Origin: Planctomycetota bacterium
GTDB taxonomy: Bacteria > Planctomycetota > UBA1135
Assembly: GCA_030748415.1 (NCBI GenBank)
Contig: JASMMA010000007.1
Span: 22,501 to 86,500 of the forward strand
Reading direction: 5' to 3'
DNA: 64,000 nucleotides
Under the pieces are notes generated by a model. That model ran no database searches and was not told where the DNA came from. It saw only the letters and a list, made by a program, of their open reading frames with translations. Shown here one piece after another: positions 43,012 to 54,447 of this stretch (within the stretch, counting starts at the first letter, position 1; each line of letters starts with the position of its first letter). A program made the position numbers and the translations under genes.

Positions 43012-44798
43012 AAAACACCAGAGCACCCTCCTCTCTGCTCCTTTGGGCAGGCAATATTGTTTTAGGTGTTCTACTTAGCCTGAGCTTTCTTGGGCGAGTT
43101 AGTCCCACGAGTTCACCATCCGTTGCTCTCTTTGGTTTTTTGGGCCTTGTCTCAAGTGTCGGAATCTTATCTCTACTTCCTGGTTGCCTTTCCCTTTTCG
43201 TAAACCGTTTCTTTTCTGGCACCAAACGAAATTGGCTCCTTGCAGGAATCTGGACTTTGGCCATCTGGGTCCTCTTCGTGGACACACGCCTTCATGGGTT
43301 TTACGGATTCCATATTAACTCCACTGTCATGGGGGCACTCTTCACACCTGGCGTGCAAGATTCCATTCGCATCAGATTCTCGGACATCCTCCCATTGGTT
43401 TTGCTTGCTACTGTTCTACTACCCGCAGAAGCTTGGTTCGCTGCAAGGGGCACGGGAAAAGCCGAACGGCGCTGGTCAGGCGCAGTCATTATTTCTTCCA
43501 CCTTTTGCTTTCTTCTTCTTCAATTTTGGGAAGCGGGGGTCCCGCCTGAGCTGAAAGGACCCCTTGAAGAAAGAATGGATGTCGCACCGGTTTCCTTGCG
43601 AAAAGAACCCCTTAGCGAATTCCTAGGTGCGTTGGATGAACGACAATTAACTACGCTTCCAGTACCCGAACTTCCCAAGAATGATTCGCCACCGAACTTT
43701 CTATTTCTAGTACTGGATTGCCTCCGCGCAGATGCCATCGATTCCGAAAGTGCCCCCTTTCTGAACTCGTTCAGAAAAGAATCTCGAGACTTCAAAAACC
43801 ACTTAAGCGGTGGGAATTGGACCCAGCACGGGGTTTTTTCCATGCTCTATGGCCTTCACGGCTCATATTGGAAACCAGCTCTAAGGGCCAAGCAATCCCC
43901 CCCACTTATCCGTGCGCTCATTCAAGCTGAATACGACTTCCGTATCTACGCGGCAGCTGCACAAACATTTCCAGCTTTTCGTTCGACTTGCTGGGCGGAC
44001 ATTCCCGATTCCGTTTTTGATAACTTCTCTGGTCGCTCACCGGCAATCCGTGACGCAGAAGGTGCTGCTGCATTTCGTGATTGGCTAGGCAAACGAGATT
44101 CAAAGAAGCCTTTCTTTTCGTTTTTCCTATTGGATGCCACTCATCAGGCTTACAGCTTTCCGGAAGAAACGGCCATTTTCCACCCTTACGAGGAAGATAT
44201 TCGCTACATTCCAATTTCATATGGAACCTCTGAAAAACAGAGGCTACGAATAAAAAACCGTTACCGAAATGCGGTTCACTACGCAGACTCAGTTGTTTCT
44301 GACATTTTGGATTCCCTGGTTGAACATGGAGAATCCGAGAACACTTTCGTCGTTATTACTGGAGACCACGGTGAAGAATTCTGGGAACACGATATTTGGG
44401 GTCACGCTTCAAACTTCAGCCTAGAGCAGGTTCATGTCCCTCTTTTGATAAGTGGCCCCGGCATCCAACCAGGAGCTGACCACTCGCCTACATCTCATAT
44501 TGACCTCCCTCGCACAGTGCTGGAGTTGCTCGGCGCATCCGAAGAAGAATCACCCTATTGGAGTCTTGGTCATAACTTATTTCAGCCGATTCATGAACGG
44601 GTTCGGGTCACCGGCGGCTGGCAGGGGCTTGGAATCCGGGTAGGTGAGAACACTTTGTTTTTGCCTTCGCCTGAAGGTGGGCGCGCAGCTGCTTATAACT
44701 CAAAATGGGAACGCATCCCAAACACTTCTGCTGTTTTCCAGAAGTCTCAAATGGCTCTGGAGCAAGTTCTCCAAGAATGTAATCGTTTCTTGGACTAA
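43008..44798 (+). CDS. Membrane sulfatase-fold protein, YejM/PbgA-like
   Basis: This 596-aa protein has about five N-terminal membrane segments (residues 8-180) followed by an alkaline-phosphatase/sulfatase domain (about 225-596). Metal-site motifs are LFLVLDCLRADAI and VITGDHGEEFWEH, and the nucleophile region reads LSGGNWTQHGVFSMLYG. The latter closely follows E. coli YejM/PbgA, in which a Thr replaces the sulfatase Cys. YejM regulates LPS synthesis through LapB and FtsH; whether this protein does so is not shown. It starts with TTG at 43008, overlapping the M28 stop. It runs convergently into the ABC-F gene with a 4-nt overlap. Confidence 0.82.
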   Translation: MKNTRAPSSLLLWAGNIVLGVLLSLSFLGRVSPTSSPSVALFGFLGLVSSVGILSLLPGCLSLFVNRFFSGTKRNWLLAGIWTLAIWVLFVDTRLHGFYGFHINSTVMGALFTPGVQDSIRIRFSDILPLVLLATVLLPAEAWFAARGTGKAERRWSGAVIISSTFCFLLLQFWEAGVPPELKGPLEERMDVAPVSLRKEPLSEFLGALDERQLTTLPVPELPKNDSPPNFLFLVLDCLRADAIDSESAPFLNSFRKESRDFKNHLSGGNWTQHGVFSMLYGLHGSYWKPALRAKQSPPLIRALIQAEYDFRIYAAAAQTFPAFRSTCWADIPDSVFDNFSGRSPAIRDAEGAAAFRDWLGKRDSKKPFFSFFLLDATHQAYSFPEETAIFHPYEEDIRYIPISYGTSEKQRLRIKNRYRNAVHYADSVVSDILDSLVEHGESENTFVVITGDHGEEFWEHDIWGHASNFSLEQVHVPLLISGPGIQPGADHSPTSHIDLPRTVLELLGASEEESPYWSLGHNLFQPIHERVRVTGGWQGLGIRVGENTLFLPSPEGGRAAAYNSKWERIPNTSAVFQKSQMALEQVLQECNRFLD

Positions 44799-46420
44799 AC
44801 CTGCACACCGGGCGCTGCTTGGCCCGTGAGTTCTACAAAGTTGTTGTAACCATTGTGATAAGTCTTAGCTTCCCCATCTTCAATCACTAAGGCAATGTCG
44901 CCCAAAGCCTGAAGGAAATGGCGGTCGTGGCTCACAAATAAAAGCGTGCCTGTATAAGAAAGTAAAGCATCCAAAAGAGATTGCTTCGCCTCAATATCTA
45001 AGTGGTTTGTAGGTTCATCCAAAACTAAAAAGTTAGGCGGCCGGAACATCATTCGAGAAAGGACAAGTCTAGCCTTTTCTCCACCAGACAAATTTTTCGT
45101 GAGTTTTTCTAAATCGTGTTCTTCGAAGCCGAAGCCAGCTAAGCATTTTCGAAGAGCGCCCATGGATTCGCTTGGAAATTCGCTTTGCATCGTTTCCCAC
45201 ACAGTAGTTTCTGGGTGCAGGAGCTCGGTGGAATGCTGAGCAAAATAACCAACCTCAAGACCAACACCTCGCTTGAGTTTTCCGCAGTCGGCCTCCAATT
45301 CGCCCATGATTAGTTTCAAAAGAGTCGTTTTCCCTGCCCCGTTGATTCCTAGAACGGCCCACCGCTCGCCTCTTCGGATGTGCGCGTCAATGGATGTGTA
45401 AACAATGTTCTCTCCAAATGCTTTCCCTAGCTCTTCACAAACGAAAACATCGTCCCCAGACCGAGACACCTTTGGAATTTTGAAGCGAACTCTTTTCCGC
45501 CTAGAGCGAGGGGGCTCCAACTTGTCCAGCTTTTCCAATCGTTTCAAGCGAGATTGGGCAGCACTCGCTTTTCGCGCTTTGGCACGATAGGAGTTAATCC
45601 ACTTCATTTCTCGTTCGATGTGGGCCTTTTGCCTTTCAAAGGCGGCGTGGCGCTGATGATCTTCTAGTTTTCTTTGGTCTAAGTAAAAATCATAATTTCC
45701 TGGGAAAATTCTCAATTTTCCTTCATCGATTTCCACAATCCGATTCACCACTCGATTCATAAATTCATGGTCATGACAAGTCATAATCACTGTTCCACGA
45801 TAATTTCGAATAAAATCCTCTAGCCAAACAATAGACTCAATGTCTAGGTGGTTTGTCGGTTCATCCAGTAACAAAATTTGTGGTTGCTGCACCAGAATCC
45901 CGGCCAGAGCCACCCGCATTTTCCATCCGCCAGAAAGCTCGCCCACATCTTGAGTCATGCGGTCGCCCTTAAAACCTAAACCAGCAAGACATTCCCGGGC
46001 TCGGGCCTCAATGTCATAGCCGCCTAAGGTCTGGTACTCGTTTTGGAGTCCGGAGTAGCGAGCCATCAATGTCTCCAGGTCGCCTGTGTAATGGGGGTCC
46101 GCCATTTGGTGCTCGAGGTCTTCCAGCACTTTGCGAAGATCATGAACGCGACCAGCCTCTCGAACAGTTTGCTCCACAGGATCGCAACCGCTCATTTCTC
46201 CAACCTTTTGGTCGAAATATCCAATGCGTACCCCGTTGGGTACCGAGACCGCACCACTTTCAGCCACATCTTGTTGAGTTATCAGGCGAAATAGAGTCGT
46301 TTTCCCTGAGCCGTTGGGCCCAATCAGGCCCACTTTCCAGTTGTCCTCGACCTTCAGCGAGGCTTCCCGAAAGAGAATCTGTGAACCGTAGCGAAAATCG
46401 AGGTCTTCAACCGTAATCAT
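44795..46420 (-). CDS. ABC-F family ATPase
   Basis: This 541-aa soluble protein has two ABC domains and no membrane segment: GPNGSGKTT with LSGGWKMRVALAG and LLLDEPTNHLD, then GINGAGKTT with LSGGEKARLVLSR and LVLDEPTNHLD. A charged linker of about 80 residues joins the domains (AHIEREMKWINSYRAKARKAS), the P-site-tRNA interaction motif region. ABC-F proteins act on ribosomes in translation or antibiotic resistance. The closest shape is YbiT/Uup-like; I cannot assign a subfamily. The gene is divergent from eno. Confidence 0.92.
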   Translation of the reverse strand: MITVEDLDFRYGSQILFREASLKVEDNWKVGLIGPNGSGKTTLFRLITQQDVAESGAVSVPNGVRIGYFDQKVGEMSGCDPVEQTVREAGRVHDLRKVLEDLEHQMADPHYTGDLETLMARYSGLQNEYQTLGGYDIEARARECLAGLGFKGDRMTQDVGELSGGWKMRVALAGILVQQPQILLLDEPTNHLDIESIVWLEDFIRNYRGTVIMTCHDHEFMNRVVNRIVEIDEGKLRIFPGNYDFYLDQRKLEDHQRHAAFERQKAHIEREMKWINSYRAKARKASAAQSRLKRLEKLDKLEPPRSRRKRVRFKIPKVSRSGDDVFVCEELGKAFGENIVYTSIDAHIRRGERWAVLGINGAGKTTLLKLIMGELEADCGKLKRGVGLEVGYFAQHSTELLHPETTVWETMQSEFPSESMGALRKCLAGFGFEEHDLEKLTKNLSGGEKARLVLSRMMFRPPNFLVLDEPTNHLDIEAKQSLLDALLSYTGTLLFVSHDRHFLQALGDIALVIEDGEAKTYHNGYNNFVELTGQAAPGVQV

Positions 46421-46487
46421 GAGTGGTGGCCGGTGGCGGCAAGTGGTTCATTCTCGCATAAAGTGAGGCTAAGATGAAGCCCCCTAA

Positions 46488-48034
<1,547 letters not shown>

Positions 48035-48046
48035 ACCCCTTTCAAC

Positions 48047-49093
48047 ATGACTGCTGAACCTCCAACCCCTGATTCCGAAGCCGCCTCCTGGTTTGCGGAT
48101 GCATTCAAACGCCTCCGTGAGCAAGTCGGGCGCGTAATTGTTGGCCAAGATGCCGTACTCGAAGAACTCATGATTGCCGTTGCGGCGCGTGGTCATGCAG
48201 TCCTCGTCGGTGTGCCTGGGCTTGCAAAGACTCTAATGGTGTCCTCCTTTGCACGCGCCCTAGACCTGGATTTTCGCCGCATTCAATTCACTCCCGATTT
48301 GATGCCCGCTGATATCACCGGTTCCGAGGTTTTGCACAGCGATCAGTCATCCGGAGAGCGGAGTTTTCGATTTACCAAGGGCCCTGTTTTTACCAACATT
48401 TTGCTTGCCGATGAAATCAACCGCACGCCGCCTAAAACCCAGGCCGCCTTGTTGGAGGCCATGCAGGAGCGCCAAGTGACTTCAGCAGGAAACTCCTTCG
48501 CATTGCCCGCGCCCTTCTTTGTTCTTGCCACCCAAAACCCAATCGAGCAAGAGGGTACCTATCCTCTCCCCGAAGCAGCATTGGACCGTTTTTTGTTTTT
48601 AATCAAAGTGGACTACCCTTCTCAAGAGGAGGAAGCCGAAATCCTTCGTCGCACAACTGGCGCGGAACCTGAATCCGTTGAAGCCATTTTGGATGGCCCC
48701 GCCCTCATGCGACTACAAGAACTTGTCCGCGCTGTGCCAACTGCCGACTCAGTTTTGGAATACGCGGTCGCCCTTGCGCGCGCTTCGCGACCTTCTGAAG
48801 AAATAGCCCCGACTTTCATCCGCCAATGGGTCACTTGGGGCGCAGGTCCACGCGCTTCGCAGAACATGATTCTGGCTGCCAAGGCTCGCGCCCTTCTCCA
48901 AGGCCGCTTCCATGCCGCCGCCGAAGATGTTGCAGCTGTGGCTCCATCCGTTCTTCGACACCGAATTCTGACCAACTTTGCAGCCGAGGCTGAAGGCCTC
49001 GATTCCGATGCCATGGTTGCACGACTCCTTGAAGAGATTCCTGCAAACCCAAGCGCATTGGACGGAGAGCGTGCGGCAGGCATCGGATCCTAG
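48047..49093 (+). CDS. MoxR-family AAA+ ATPase
   Basis: This 348-aa protein has the MoxR Walker A GVPGLAKT, the pre-sensor block [12 protein letters not shown], Walker [24 protein letters not shown], the sensor [23 protein letters not shown], and the C-terminal lid with VLRHRI. MoxR proteins are chaperone-like ATPases that act with vWA partners, three of which follow (DUF58 and two BatA-like). It starts 12 nt after the ftsB-like gene. Confidence 0.93.
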   Translation: MTAEPPTPDSEAASWFADAFKRLREQVGRVIVGQDAVLEELMIAVAARGHAVLVGVPGLAKTLMVSSFARALDLDFRRIQFTPDLMPADITGSEVLHSDQSSGERSFRFTKGPVFTNILLADEINRTPPKTQAALLEAMQERQVTSAGNSFALPAPFFVLATQNPIEQEGTYPLPEAALDRFLFLIKVDYPSQEEEAEILRRTTGAEPESVEAILDGPALMRLQELVRAVPTADSVLEYAVALARASRPSEEIAPTFIRQWVTWGAGPRASQNMILAAKARALLQGRFHAAAEDVAAVAPSVLRHRILTNFAAEAEGLDSDAMVARLLEEIPANPSALDGERAAGIGS

Positions 49094-49973
49094 GCTTCTG
49101 GCCCGATTGGCGCGGCTTGAACTCCGCGCTCGATCCGCCGTCGAAGGCTTCGCCGGCGGAAAGCACGTATCGCCTCATCGAGGCTCCGGCACTACCTTTG
49201 CCGAACACCGGCAATATGTGCCAGGTGATGAAATCAGGCACTTGGATTGGAAACTGGCCGCTCGCACGGATCGCTTTTTTGTTCGGCGTTACGAGGAGGA
49301 AACCGCACTCACGGGCTACCTCGTCCTTGACCTTTCCTCTTCTATGGCTTTCTCAACTTTGGAATGGAGCAAAGCCGACTATGGGCGTTGGCTCCTTGCT
49401 TCCCTTGCGCGACTCCTGCTCATACAAAATGATCGTTGGGGTTTAGCCCTATGCCAAGGCAATTCAGTTACCGAGTGGGTTCCCCCACAGGGTGGGGAGC
49501 GACATTGGCAGGATTCGCTTTCTCGAATCGAATCCATAAGCGTTTCAGGCGAGGGAGATCCTGCAACAGCACTCTCTTCTGCAGCCGCTCGTATGGAACG
49601 CCGAGGCTTAGTGGTTTGGGTTTCTGATTGTTTAGGCTCAACCGAGAAAGCTACCCACGCCGCCGCACTTTTAAGGAAAGCTGGGCACGACCTTGTTGTT
49701 TTGAGAGTGCTTGATCCTGCTGAAGTGAGCTTCCCTTATAGCCGTTCCACCCGCTTTGAATCTCTCGAAGGGAGTGATGAATTGTTATTGAACCCACTTG
49801 CTGTTCGAGAGGCTTACTTGGAAGAGTTCGCCGACCATGCTGCCAAACTTCGCAGAGGGGTTCGCTCACTAGGTGCTGACTTCCGAAGACTCCAAACAGA
49901 CGAGCCCCTCGAAGCGGGCTTCATTGAATTTCTCGCTCGCCGCGCAAGCAGAATGAGGTCTCTAGGTCGATGA
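49071..49973 (+). CDS. DUF58 domain protein (vWA-like)
   Basis: This is a soluble protein of about 301 aa. The DUF58 block is complete: [37 protein letters not shown] and [12 protein letters not shown], followed by a vWA core with an intact MIDAS DLSSS (LDLSSSMAF). I chose the GTG at 49071 because family members begin just before the [10 protein letters not shown] helix; this overlaps moxR by 23 nt, and earlier in-frame starts would overlap it more. DUF58 proteins are the standard MoxR partner. The next gene overlaps by ATGA. Confidence 0.88.
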   Translation: MRQASDPRLLARLARLELRARSAVEGFAGGKHVSPHRGSGTTFAEHRQYVPGDEIRHLDWKLAARTDRFFVRRYEEETALTGYLVLDLSSSMAFSTLEWSKADYGRWLLASLARLLLIQNDRWGLALCQGNSVTEWVPPQGGERHWQDSLSRIESISVSGEGDPATALSSAAARMERRGLVVWVSDCLGSTEKATHAAALLRKAGHDLVVLRVLDPAEVSFPYSRSTRFESLEGSDELLLNPLAVREAYLEEFADHAAKLRRGVRSLGADFRRLQTDEPLEAGFIEFLARRASRMRSLGR

Positions 49974-52156
49974 GTTTTCTAAACCCAACATTCCTTTGGG
50001 CTCTCCCACTCACTGCCCTCCCTGTTTTGATTCATCTCCTGAACCGACAGCGTTACCAACGAGTGGATTTTGCGGCAATGGACTTCCTACTCCGCGCGCG
50101 AAAAAAACTTCGAAGAAGGTTGCTAATCGAGGACCTCTTTCTTCTTGCCTTGCGCACTTTCGCAGTTTTGTTTTTTATTCTGGCACTTGCCCGCCCAGGA
50201 AATGAGCTGGCCCAAACTTTGACCGGCCGTCCAGCCCGAGGTGTCGTGCTCCTATTGGATTCCACCATGTCTATGCACCACCGCCACCGAGGGCAATCAT
50301 CCTTCGAGCGCGGCATTCAGGAAGGAACATCCCTGCTTGAAGGACTCGAAGAATCACAAGGTGATCAAGCTGCCTTCATTCTTGCGGGTGATCCTATTTC
50401 CAGGGAAGCCTTCGGGAATCCAACCAAGGTGCTTCTCTCTTTGGCCGAGCAAGCCAATCCTAGTTTTGGAGAAACTGAACTTGCCGAAGCGGCGACTTGG
50501 GCCCTGCGTTCGGCGGAAGCCCTCGCTGCTGAAGGTTGCGAGGAAGTTCAAATTTCGTTTTTGACTGACCTTCAATCTTCGACCTGGAACTTAGACGATG
50601 AAACTCGCGCCGCATTTCTTCGTTTGAACGAATCAGGATTTCCCCTTCGGATTCAAGATGTTGGAGCCTCAAAGCGGGAGAACACAGCGATTACAAGGAT
50701 TGAAGTCGAACCAGGAAGAGTCGCACCAGGTGAAATGGCCGAGGTGAGCGTTACGGTCCGCCATTTCTCGGGAGACGACACGAGAACAAATGCTTCTCTT
50801 AAGCATGTGCGGGGTCAACTTTTCCTAGACAACTCACCTGTCGCTGACGCTGAACTGGAAATTCCCTGGAACGGTGAATCGTCTTGGGTGCACACATTGA
50901 CTCCTGCCGAACTGGGAAGCCGCAGTTTGGAGTTTCGGCTGGACTCCGACGCCCTCGTTCCCGATGACCACCGCGCCACCATTCTGAATGTCGCCCCCTC
51001 TCCGACAGTTTTGATTCTTGGAGAAACTCGCTCCAATGCGGTGCAAGAATCCCTTACGCGTTTCTTGGATTTTCCCGCGCCGGCACCCCTAACTATTCAA
51101 CAAGTTTCGGCTTCTGCGCTCAATCCTACAAGTCTAGCCCGCACGGAATTGCTCATTCTTGCTGACCCAGCACAAGTCACAACTAGGGTACAGGAACTTA
51201 TTCAAAAGTTTGTCGCATCAGGAGGCGGCTTCCTTCTTGCCTTAGGCTCAGAGGCCCACGCCGCTGATTGTGAGGAACTCCTTTCCGCTTTGGGAGCCCC
51301 TGCAATTCAGATTGAGGAGCCTCAACGGTATTCCAACCCAAGTGCGCGTTTAGCTATTCAAAACGAATCCTGGCCACCCTTGAGCTTGTTCAAAGACCCT
51401 CGCTGGAAACCTTTGCTGACCGAAATTCCGGTTTACTCTTTTCGCCCTCTCTCTCTTTCTGCCCATCCATCTGCCTCACTCATTCAAGCACCTCTTTTAC
51501 TTGTGCGGGACAGTGGCGAAAACCAACAAGCAAAACTCAGTAATGCCATCCTGACATGGCAACTTGATGGTGGCCCCATTGCAGTCTTTTCCACACCACC
51601 TCTTCCCGATTGGAATCGCTTTGAAGAAGTGCCAGGCGGAACACTTCCCTTCCTTTTTGACCTGTGCTCCTACCTAGCGAACGGAACATCCAAATCAACT
51701 CAGTTCGATGTTGGCTCTCCCCTTCAAATGGTTTTGCCCAGCCCACCGGTTGACCTTCAGTTGGAAAACCCAATCGGGGAACGATTGCGGCCACAATCTG
51801 AAGCGGAACCCTATGGGGCTCGATTTGTTCAACCTCTCCTTACTGCAGCATCTCTTCCAGGAGTTTGGACCTCCTCCGCTCAAACAGTGCGCAGCGACGG
51901 CAACACCCTTCAGCACCATCAAAAGTTTTCGGTTGTCGTTCCTGAATCCGAATCCAAGCTCGCGCCTGTCCCAAGATCTCTTTTAGAAGATATTTTACCC
52001 AATCCAGAATCGTCTCTCATTCAATCAAACGCATTCAATAAGGAAATCGAGCCATCTTCTTCCGAAGATGCTGCTCCACTTCTTTTCTTAATTGTGGTGC
52101 TATTGCTTGGAACGGAGACATTATTAGCTGCCTTCTTAGACCGGAGAAGAGGATGA
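49970..52156 (+). CDS. BatA-type membrane protein with vWA and amidotransferase-like domains
   Basis: This 728-aa protein has the BatA N-terminal domain with two membrane helices (FLNPTFLWALPLTALPVLIHLLNRQ and FLLALRTFAVLFFILALARP). A vWA domain begins with VVLLLDSTMSM. The MIDAS reads D-S-T-M-S, so the middle Ser is Thr. A beta-sandwich follows, then a flavodoxin or class I glutamine-amidotransferase-like part (LLILADPAQ, GGGFLLALGSEAH) without a catalytic Cys, and a last membrane helix (LLFLIVVLLLGTETLLAAFL). Topology puts the vWA outside the cytoplasmic membrane. ATGA overlaps both neighbours. Confidence 0.85.
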   Translation: MSFLNPTFLWALPLTALPVLIHLLNRQRYQRVDFAAMDFLLRARKKLRRRLLIEDLFLLALRTFAVLFFILALARPGNELAQTLTGRPARGVVLLLDSTMSMHHRHRGQSSFERGIQEGTSLLEGLEESQGDQAAFILAGDPISREAFGNPTKVLLSLAEQANPSFGETELAEAATWALRSAEALAAEGCEEVQISFLTDLQSSTWNLDDETRAAFLRLNESGFPLRIQDVGASKRENTAITRIEVEPGRVAPGEMAEVSVTVRHFSGDDTRTNASLKHVRGQLFLDNSPVADAELEIPWNGESSWVHTLTPAELGSRSLEFRLDSDALVPDDHRATILNVAPSPTVLILGETRSNAVQESLTRFLDFPAPAPLTIQQVSASALNPTSLARTELLILADPAQVTTRVQELIQKFVASGGGFLLALGSEAHAADCEELLSALGAPAIQIEEPQRYSNPSARLAIQNESWPPLSLFKDPRWKPLLTEIPVYSFRPLSLSAHPSASLIQAPLLLVRDSGENQQAKLSNAILTWQLDGGPIAVFSTPPLPDWNRFEEVPGGTLPFLFDLCSYLANGTSKSTQFDVGSPLQMVLPSPPVDLQLENPIGERLRPQSEAEPYGARFVQPLLTAASLPGVWTSSAQTVRSDGNTLQHHQKFSVVVPESESKLAPVPRSLLEDILPNPESSLIQSNAFNKEIEPSSSEDAAPLLFLIVVLLLGTETLLAAFLDRRRG

Positions 52157-54447
52157 ACGAATCCCAAAATTTCCGATTGGTCTTGGAATACCTTCCGCCC
52201 ATTTGGGTTCTTGGTCTTGTTGTCACACCTGCTGTTTTACTTCTTGCTTGGTGGGCTTACCAGAAACCTGACCGGCCCAAAAAAAATCTCATGGGCACCC
52301 TTCGCGTGGCACTTCTTGCCCTAGGTATTTTCCTTGCGATGGGTCCCTTTCTTCGAAAGAACAAAACATTAGAAGAGCCCGCGAACCTTGCGCTTTTGTT
52401 GGATGACTCCGCTTCTCTTCAACGCCAGGACTCCCTATCCCAAGATGTTCTTTCAAAACTGGCGGACGCTGGATTTACTGTTGGACCTGAACCTCGCCGC
52501 CTGGATTTAGCTCGCGCTCTTTTAGAAAGCGAATGGAGACTTTCCCTCGAGGAGCGATATCAACTCAGTGCATGGTCCTTCGCCGACCGAATACGCACAA
52601 CGCCAACGGACGGCTCTGCCCTTCGGGCAGAGGGGCAAGCAACTGCATTGGGTCCTGCTCTTCAATCCCTAGTTTCCGAACACCGCGGACAACACCTTCC
52701 AGATGTTGTTCTCTTCTCTGACGGTCGCTCCAATCTAGGCGAGGGAATTGAATCCGCTCTATCTCAGTTTTCTGAAGAAGGCTCCCGAATTCATGTTGTC
52801 GCCTTAGGCGACCCACGCCCTGCACCCGATCTTGCATTGGAACGAATCCAAGCACCTGACCGCGTTTTAGTAGGCGACGAGGCTCTCTTTTTGCTTCGCC
52901 TATCGGGCTCTGGCGTGGACTTGCCGCCTCGAACAACCGTTCGCTTGCTTGCGGAAGATGGCTCTCTTTTAGATCAGGTTCAAGCTGAGCCTTCGGAAGC
53001 AGGAACAAGGCTCACTCTCGCTACGCAACTTTTCGAGCCGGGTGAACACCTCCTCACGGCAGAAACGACCCCACTGGAATCAGAAACCGCTCGAGACAAT
53101 AACCAATTAACTTTACGAGTGTGGGTCGAGCCGACGCGCATTCGAGTTTTGTATGTAGAGGCCCGACCTCGATTTGAATACCGGTACCTAAAAAACCGCC
53201 TCCTTCGTGCCGAAAAAGATATGTCGCTTCGTTGTTGGCTCGCTGAAGCTGGTCGCGACTTCCAACAAGAAGCGACTCCCGGAACGAGCCGACTTCGACG
53301 CATTCCAACAACGGTCCAAGAGCTTCTGGATGAATTCGATGTCGTCATCCTTGGTGATGTGGACCCGCATCAACTTTCACCCGACCCCATGGATGGCAGC
53401 CGCTTCTTGGATGCTCTTTCGTCTTTTGTGGAACGAGGGGGTGGCCTCTTGATGCTCGCAGGGGATCGCTCAAATCCTTCGGCTTACCACGGCACCCCAT
53501 TGGAGCCTCTTCTTCCCGTCGAACTCAGTAGAGAAGCACCCCGCTCCTCCATGGGTTTCCAGGCCCTTCCTGCTGACTCTGAACTTCCTCACCCAGTGGT
53601 TCGCCTCGCCCGAGATTTAGAGACCAACCTAAAACTCTGGCAAAATTCTGCTGAGCTGATGTGGTATCAGCCCGTTCAAGGGCTACGACCTGGAGCACGC
53701 CCCTGGTTAGTTCATGATTCTGATACTGACTCCGATGGAAACCCACAAATCCTGGCTGCTGGCATTTACGCACCTGAAGGGAGGGTCGGTTGGCTGGGAA
53801 CCGACGAGACTTGGCGTTGGCGCGACCCTACTGGGGAGAGGCAACCTTCCCGGTTTTGGCGTTCCCTTTTGCGCCACCTTGCTGCTGGGCGACTTGAAGG
53901 TGACCAAGGCAGAGCCCGCCTAGAAGTAGATCGAAGCCGAATCGAACTTGGAGAAAGCGTCCTCTTGGAACTTCGGCTTCGGGATGAAAACTTTGACCCT
54001 GTTTCAGATGAAGAAGGGCTACTCCTTTTCCGCGAATCAACGGAGGCTCCCCTCTTTATGAGTCCTGTTCCCGGCCGGCTCGGTGTCTTTCACGCTCGAT
54101 TCCGTTCTTCCGAACTAGGGACTCACTCCTTCTTGTTAACCGCAGACGGAAGCTCCGAAGGAGAAATTTTGGCCTCCGCTCATTTCGAAGTCATCTTGCC
54201 GTCTGTCGAAATGCGCAAAACTTCTCAAAATACGGAATTACTTTCGCACATCGCAACCCGAACCGGAGGGGAATTAGTTGGCCCTGAATCTGCCGATGAC
54301 TTGTTGGACATTCTTGATGGGCGAGAAAAGCGTGTTCGCACTTTAGCTTCATTGGACGAACCTATAGATGCACGGTTACTCTTGTTCTTGTTCATGGCTC
54401 TCGCATGCGGAGAGTGGCTCATACGGAAAAGGAGCAACCTATCGTGA
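52153..54447 (+). CDS. vWA / amidotransferase-like membrane protein
   Basis: This 764-aa protein has two N-terminal membrane helices (about 15-35 and 48-67), a vWA domain with the intact MIDAS DDSAS (LALLLDDSASL) and a second-motif VVLFSDGRSNLG. Beta-domains and a glutamine-amidotransferase-like domain (VVILGDVDPHQ, ERGGGLLMLAGD) without a Cys nucleophile follow, then a C-terminal helix (LLLFLFMALACGEWLI). It resembles its upstream neighbour in architecture, suggesting ancient duplication and a hetero-complex. It is coupled at both ends (ATGA upstream, GTGA downstream). Confidence 0.83.
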   Translation: MNESQNFRLVLEYLPPIWVLGLVVTPAVLLLAWWAYQKPDRPKKNLMGTLRVALLALGIFLAMGPFLRKNKTLEEPANLALLLDDSASLQRQDSLSQDVLSKLADAGFTVGPEPRRLDLARALLESEWRLSLEERYQLSAWSFADRIRTTPTDGSALRAEGQATALGPALQSLVSEHRGQHLPDVVLFSDGRSNLGEGIESALSQFSEEGSRIHVVALGDPRPAPDLALERIQAPDRVLVGDEALFLLRLSGSGVDLPPRTTVRLLAEDGSLLDQVQAEPSEAGTRLTLATQLFEPGEHLLTAETTPLESETARDNNQLTLRVWVEPTRIRVLYVEARPRFEYRYLKNRLLRAEKDMSLRCWLAEAGRDFQQEATPGTSRLRRIPTTVQELLDEFDVVILGDVDPHQLSPDPMDGSRFLDALSSFVERGGGLLMLAGDRSNPSAYHGTPLEPLLPVELSREAPRSSMGFQALPADSELPHPVVRLARDLETNLKLWQNSAELMWYQPVQGLRPGARPWLVHDSDTDSDGNPQILAAGIYAPEGRVGWLGTDETWRWRDPTGERQPSRFWRSLLRHLAAGRLEGDQGRARLEVDRSRIELGESVLLELRLRDENFDPVSDEEGLLLFRESTEAPLFMSPVPGRLGVFHARFRSSELGTHSFLLTADGSSEGEILASAHFEVILPSVEMRKTSQNTELLSHIATRTGGELVGPESADDLLDILDGREKRVRTLASLDEPIDARLLLFLFMALACGEWLIRKRSNLS

